From Boothiomyces macroporosus (taxonomy: Eukaryota; Chytridiomycota; Chytridiomycetes; Rhizophydiales; Terramycetaceae): a stretch of 64,000 nt of DNA. Numbering within the stretch: the stretch's first letter is position 1; the number at the start of each line of letters is the position of its first letter. Shown in pieces: positions 60,628 through 64,000 of this stretch. The position numbers and the translations under genes are program-made. The notes under the pieces were generated by a model that saw only the letters and a program-made list of their open reading frames with translations, ran no database searches and had not been told where the DNA came from. The stretch spans positions 248,001 to 312,000 of the forward strand of contig JADGKB010000001.1 of the NCBI GenBank assembly GCA_027604185.1. Reading direction: 5' to 3'.

Positions 60628-61778
60628 ATGACAGTCAACATAAAGTACGATCATTTCTAACCATTTAGCGATGAAGTAAACTTTCTGTGCGGTCCGCCAA
60701 AGAAATACGCCCAGCGTTCAACAATCCAACATTGGCAATTGCGAGACTTGGTGTTGTGTCCCACAGTGAAAACGCAATTTCTCTATGTAAATCAAAATAC
60801 TGTCAACTTTTATGACACAATAACCCAAACTGTATGCGCATGATTAATATAGACATCTCCAGCCATAAAAGATCTTTCGTTTTCTCCGACTTCGATTACT
60901 TCAGGGTAGAGATTAATTAACGATCTGGTATGGCTACCTTGCAGCCGGAGGACAGCGCTCGCAGCTTTTGGTGAGGAAGCTGAACTCTGATTGGTATTTA
61001 TCAGCTCATCAAAGGTTTTCAGTTTTGAATGTTGGCGGTTCCATCAACAATGCTCTATGTATATCCAAACACAATAATCAGACTCGCATCTTAATATGTA
61101 ATAATGACGAAACAATCAAAGTTTATTCACTTCCTGATTTACAAAGAATTACCAGCATATCATTCCCAACTGCAGTCAATTATGCAGCAGTTAGCCCTGA
61201 CGGGAAGAAAATGATAGCAGTGGGGGATAGCTCCCAGGTATTCTTGTATAACATTACAAGTAATGGAGATTATGAAAAAGTTGCTGCTATGACAGGCAAG
61301 TACTTGTTAACTCAGCTTCGAATGATGCCGGGTTCAGCTGCGCATGGAATCAAACATCCGAAAAATTTGCAGTAGCTAGTCAAGATGGATATGTTAGTGT
61401 GTGGGATATTCGTAGCAGCGAGAAGCTCACTAAAATCGCGACCAATCAAAACCCCCAGGTTAAAGGTGCTTGTAGATGCGTCAAATTCTCACAATCGGGT
61501 TCAATGGATTTACTTGCCTTTACTGAGGTGATTTTCATTTGATTTTAGCATGTTTCCTATGTTAGCTTAGTCGATGCAAGGACATTCAACGATAGACAGG
61601 CAATTAGGGTCTCTCCCATTGGAAGCGACCAACATATTTCTGGTATGGCGTTTTCTCCAGACAGTCAATCACTGTTTGTTGGTATTTTCAAGCTAACACA
61701 GGACTGGAACACAGCATGCTGCAATTTGATATCGACACTATCAGACGAAGAAGTTTTCCTGAAGGGTCTCTCATATAG
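60628..61778 (+). CDS. WD40 protein, DUF2415-like
   Basis: Seven exons give 340 aa in continuous frame (introns 24, 21, 22, 20, 21 and 20 nt). Blocks: MTVNINDEVNFLCGPPKKYA, GYLAAGGQRSQLLVRKLNSD, LICNNDETIKVYSLPDLQRI, VNYAAVSPDGKKMIAVGDSS, FAVASQDGYVSVWDIRSSEK, and LFVGLEHSMLQFDIDTIRRR. This resembles fungal WD40 proteins with a DUF2415 insert. The second half keeps the RRRSFPEGSLI end. One intron (60906-60927) appears to end in TG and another (61296-61315) is GC-AG. The start codon is 7 nt from that of CYFIP. Confidence 0.75.
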
Positions 61779-61857
61779 AAATAAAAATATACTGCTTGAA
61801 TGTTTTAATCGTGACGTAACTGTTGAAATTTGAACGCGATCAATTTCTACTTATCAA

Positions 61858-64000
61858 ATGACAGGAAATTTATTTGGTGAATTAGAATTAGGGTATTTTT
61901 TATTAATCTAGCAAATCATATGGATATAGCAAAGATGTTCGAGCGAAGATTGTCAGAGGAAATTTGGTTTTCTACGCTTCAGGATCTTGCATTAATGTTG
62001 TAGAATGTATGAATTACAATATTAGCGAATCCCAAGTACTGCATGGTTATCGTATTGTTGGAGAATGTCCAAGTGAGATGCATGTTAAAGTGGTCGCAGC
62101 TGATCAACCGATAACTGCATTTGCCATTCATCCAAAGGAAAATACCATCGCTTACTCTGAAAGACATTCAAAATGCATAAAGATAGTAAAATGGTCCCAA
62201 GTTTCTGGAATAGTGACGAATATCGCGAGATTAGAATGTAAGGATGTACTAACACAGCACCTGCTGATTTATCAATCTGTCTTCTTAGTTTCTCTGCAGA
62301 CGGCTTATATTTGGCAGCAGCAGGCGATATACCATCACATCAGATTAATGTGTGGGACTGGCGAGCTCAAAAACTTCTCGCTTCAAAGGAAAATGGTGGA
62401 CCTGCCAATTTCCTTTCTTTCAATCCTCTAGATTCAAAGCAATTCTGTACCTCAGGGGGCAATGGAGATATTAGATTTTGGAAAATCAAAATTGGATTCA
62501 AGAAATATGTTTTGACAAATATGTAAGCAGCAAGCTAATCAAAGTGAAGGAAAAAAGAATCCAAATCCTTCGTTTGGGTCTGAAAGTTATCAATCAAGAT
62601 TTAACCAAGTATCATGGACAGATAATAGTGTTGCTGAGCTCAGCGAAGATTTATCCTTCAAGATTTCGCAACATGTTTGGGCTCCAGAAAAAAAGGTATA
62701 CTGCAGTGAAATATCTGGCGGAATATTATACAAATACAGCGCTGATACTGGAAGCTATGAAACTGTCTTTGATGTTGAAAGGCTAGCTGCCTTGTATCCG
62801 AAAGAAAATTTCAATAGTTCCATCCTTAAAAATATAGCAATATACTCCAAAGGTATAATAACTGGGGGAACAGTATTTATGTTTTAATGCCAGGATGGCT
62901 ATCTTTATTATTTCAGCTTCAAAGGAGATTTTGTTAAAAGCGTCAAAGTTACCAATGGAAATCCAATTTTAGCAATAACCAACTCGCCTGATTACTCCAG
63001 ATTACTAATTGAAGTATCTGACGGTAAGCTTCTGCTCCACCAAATTGCAAATGAAACTACAATAATGGTAGCCTTCTTTAATGTTAGGCAAGACACAACA
63101 ACTACGAGGGAATCAATGGCTTCGGAATATTCAATATAGAACCAATCATGGTCTCTACTCACCATAACGGAGTGGTATATTTGAGAGATATTGAAAAGAA
63201 CACTATTATCCAAAGTTTAGCTACCAATACTGTAATAACTGCAATGGCAACATCCTTGGTTTCAATGCTTTTTGCATTGGGATCCAATGCCGGTGTAGTG
63301 AGGATTTATTCGGTAAACCCTCAGGGAAAAGAGCCAAAACTGATCTACCGGAAAAAAGTCCATAAAAATGCTGTAACCAAGGTATATAAATACTAATTAG
63401 CTTTCTTTCGACGGGACAGGAAAGTTTTTGGCATCTGGATCTGATGATCGCCAAATTTGGATTTTTGAAGTTGCAAGCAGTTTTAAAGCAATTGGCTATA
63501 TAAACTACCTCGGAACTTTTAAAAGTTTACGTTGGGAAGTTGTGGAGGAGCTCGAGCAGCAGGTAAGCTTGCTTAATGCTAGTCTTCTAAACTCTTTGTT
63601 CTTACAGAGGAGGGCGATTCCAGCTCAAGCAGCATCACAGTATATGAATTATCTTTTACTTCACCAATCCCAGTATTATCCGAAGAAGATAGTAAAATTC
63701 AACGAAGCGCTATTCCTGTATTTCCATTTTAACATAGCACTGGAGTTTTAAAATTGATGCAGAGGGGCAAGATATATTTGTGGGCTCAAGGTTTCTTGAA
63801 TCTAAAGTAGACAGCTGAACGCTGGAAAGGAAACCATATTGATATTTTGCAAAGACAAAAAAATACGCACCTACAACGCCCTATGTTCAGGACAACAGGC
63901 TGCTGAAAAACTTCTTCTTTCCCCATTGGCAGAAGAGGTAAAAATAGCCATTAATTTAGTACAAGGAACACCAAGGAGATTGTGTTCAATTTTATTCGTC
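61858..64000 (+). CDS. CFAP43/CFAP44-like flagellar WD40 protein, 5' part
   Basis: The gene begins MTGNLFGELEL, splices over a 19-nt intron to GKSYGYSKDVRAKIVRGNLV, and runs off the window. Propeller segments: ITAFAIHPKENTIAYSERHS, AAGDIPSHQINVWDWRAQKL, FLSFNPLDSKQFCTSGGNGD, IRFWKIK, and further VVYLRDIEKNTIIQSLAT and SGSDDRQIWIFEVASSF. GDIPSHQINVWDW matches the G.PD..I.VWNW block of the CFAP43/44 (FAP43/FAP44) pair, the tether complex that holds inner dynein arm f in axonemes. The two members cannot be separated from this piece. Exon junctions after 62.0 kb are only partly resolved. Confidence 0.72.

Overview
This is nuclear DNA from a very gene-dense, flagellated eukaryote. I count about 46 protein genes in 64 kb, and I see no rRNA, tRNA, CRISPR array or mobile element. 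Almost every gene is cut by tiny introns of about 19-23 nt (GTAAGT/GTAATT-like donor, TAAC/TGAT-like branch site, acceptor usually 5-6 nt further on), so genes appear as short ORF pieces in shifting frames. Once the introns are removed the reading frames join and match known families. TAA, TAG and TGA all end genes, so the code is standard.

Lineage (inference): the gene mix suggests an early-diverging zoosporic fungus or close relative (chytrid, Cryptomycota or aphelid type). Fungal-looking genes are SEC66/SEC71, a DSC3-like ubiquitin-domain protein and a DUF2415-like WD40 protein. Basal-body, cilium and motility genes are CEP20/FOPNL, CCDC77, alpha-tubulin acetyltransferase, a CFAP43/44-like protein and CYFIP of the WAVE complex. 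KNTC1/ROD, coilin and a double-domain phosphagen kinase are absent from most familiar fungi. NDUFAF7- and NDUFAF8-like genes imply respiratory complex I. I cannot name the species.

Layout. 0-8 kb: CDC7 kinase end, hydroxyacid dehydrogenase, coilin, 7TM receptor, CEP20, mannose-6-phosphate isomerase, TBC RabGAP, PHYHD1 dioxygenase. 8-20 kb: a long KNTC1/ROD gene, MO25, profilin, PRMT3, an unresolved gene, Mago nashi. 20-30 kb: eIF5, proteasome RPT6, an unknown gene, QCR8, tubulin acetyltransferase, a USP deubiquitinase, COG7, DDI1. 30-41 kb: cytosolic TyrRS, MED17, exocyst SEC10, SEC66, SEN54, SCOT/OXCT, an unknown gene. 41.4-43 kb: the only long AT-rich gap. 43-53 kb: arginine-kinase-like double enzyme, CCDC77, DSC3, a small membrane protein, ATG10, NDUFAF8, POLE2, NDUFAF7/MidA, a novel repeat protein and another unknown. 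53-64 kb: tRNase Z, a secreted class 3 lipase, CYFIP, a WD40 protein and the start of a CFAP43/44-like gene.

Genes are packed head-to-head with start codons as little as 7-16 nt apart, and tail-to-tail with stops as little as 3 nt apart, so promoters and UTRs must lie inside neighbouring genes. The most unusual features are the ultra-short introns, several of which appear to use TG or GG instead of AG at the acceptor, and the phosphagen kinase with a recently homogenised segment shared by its two domains.
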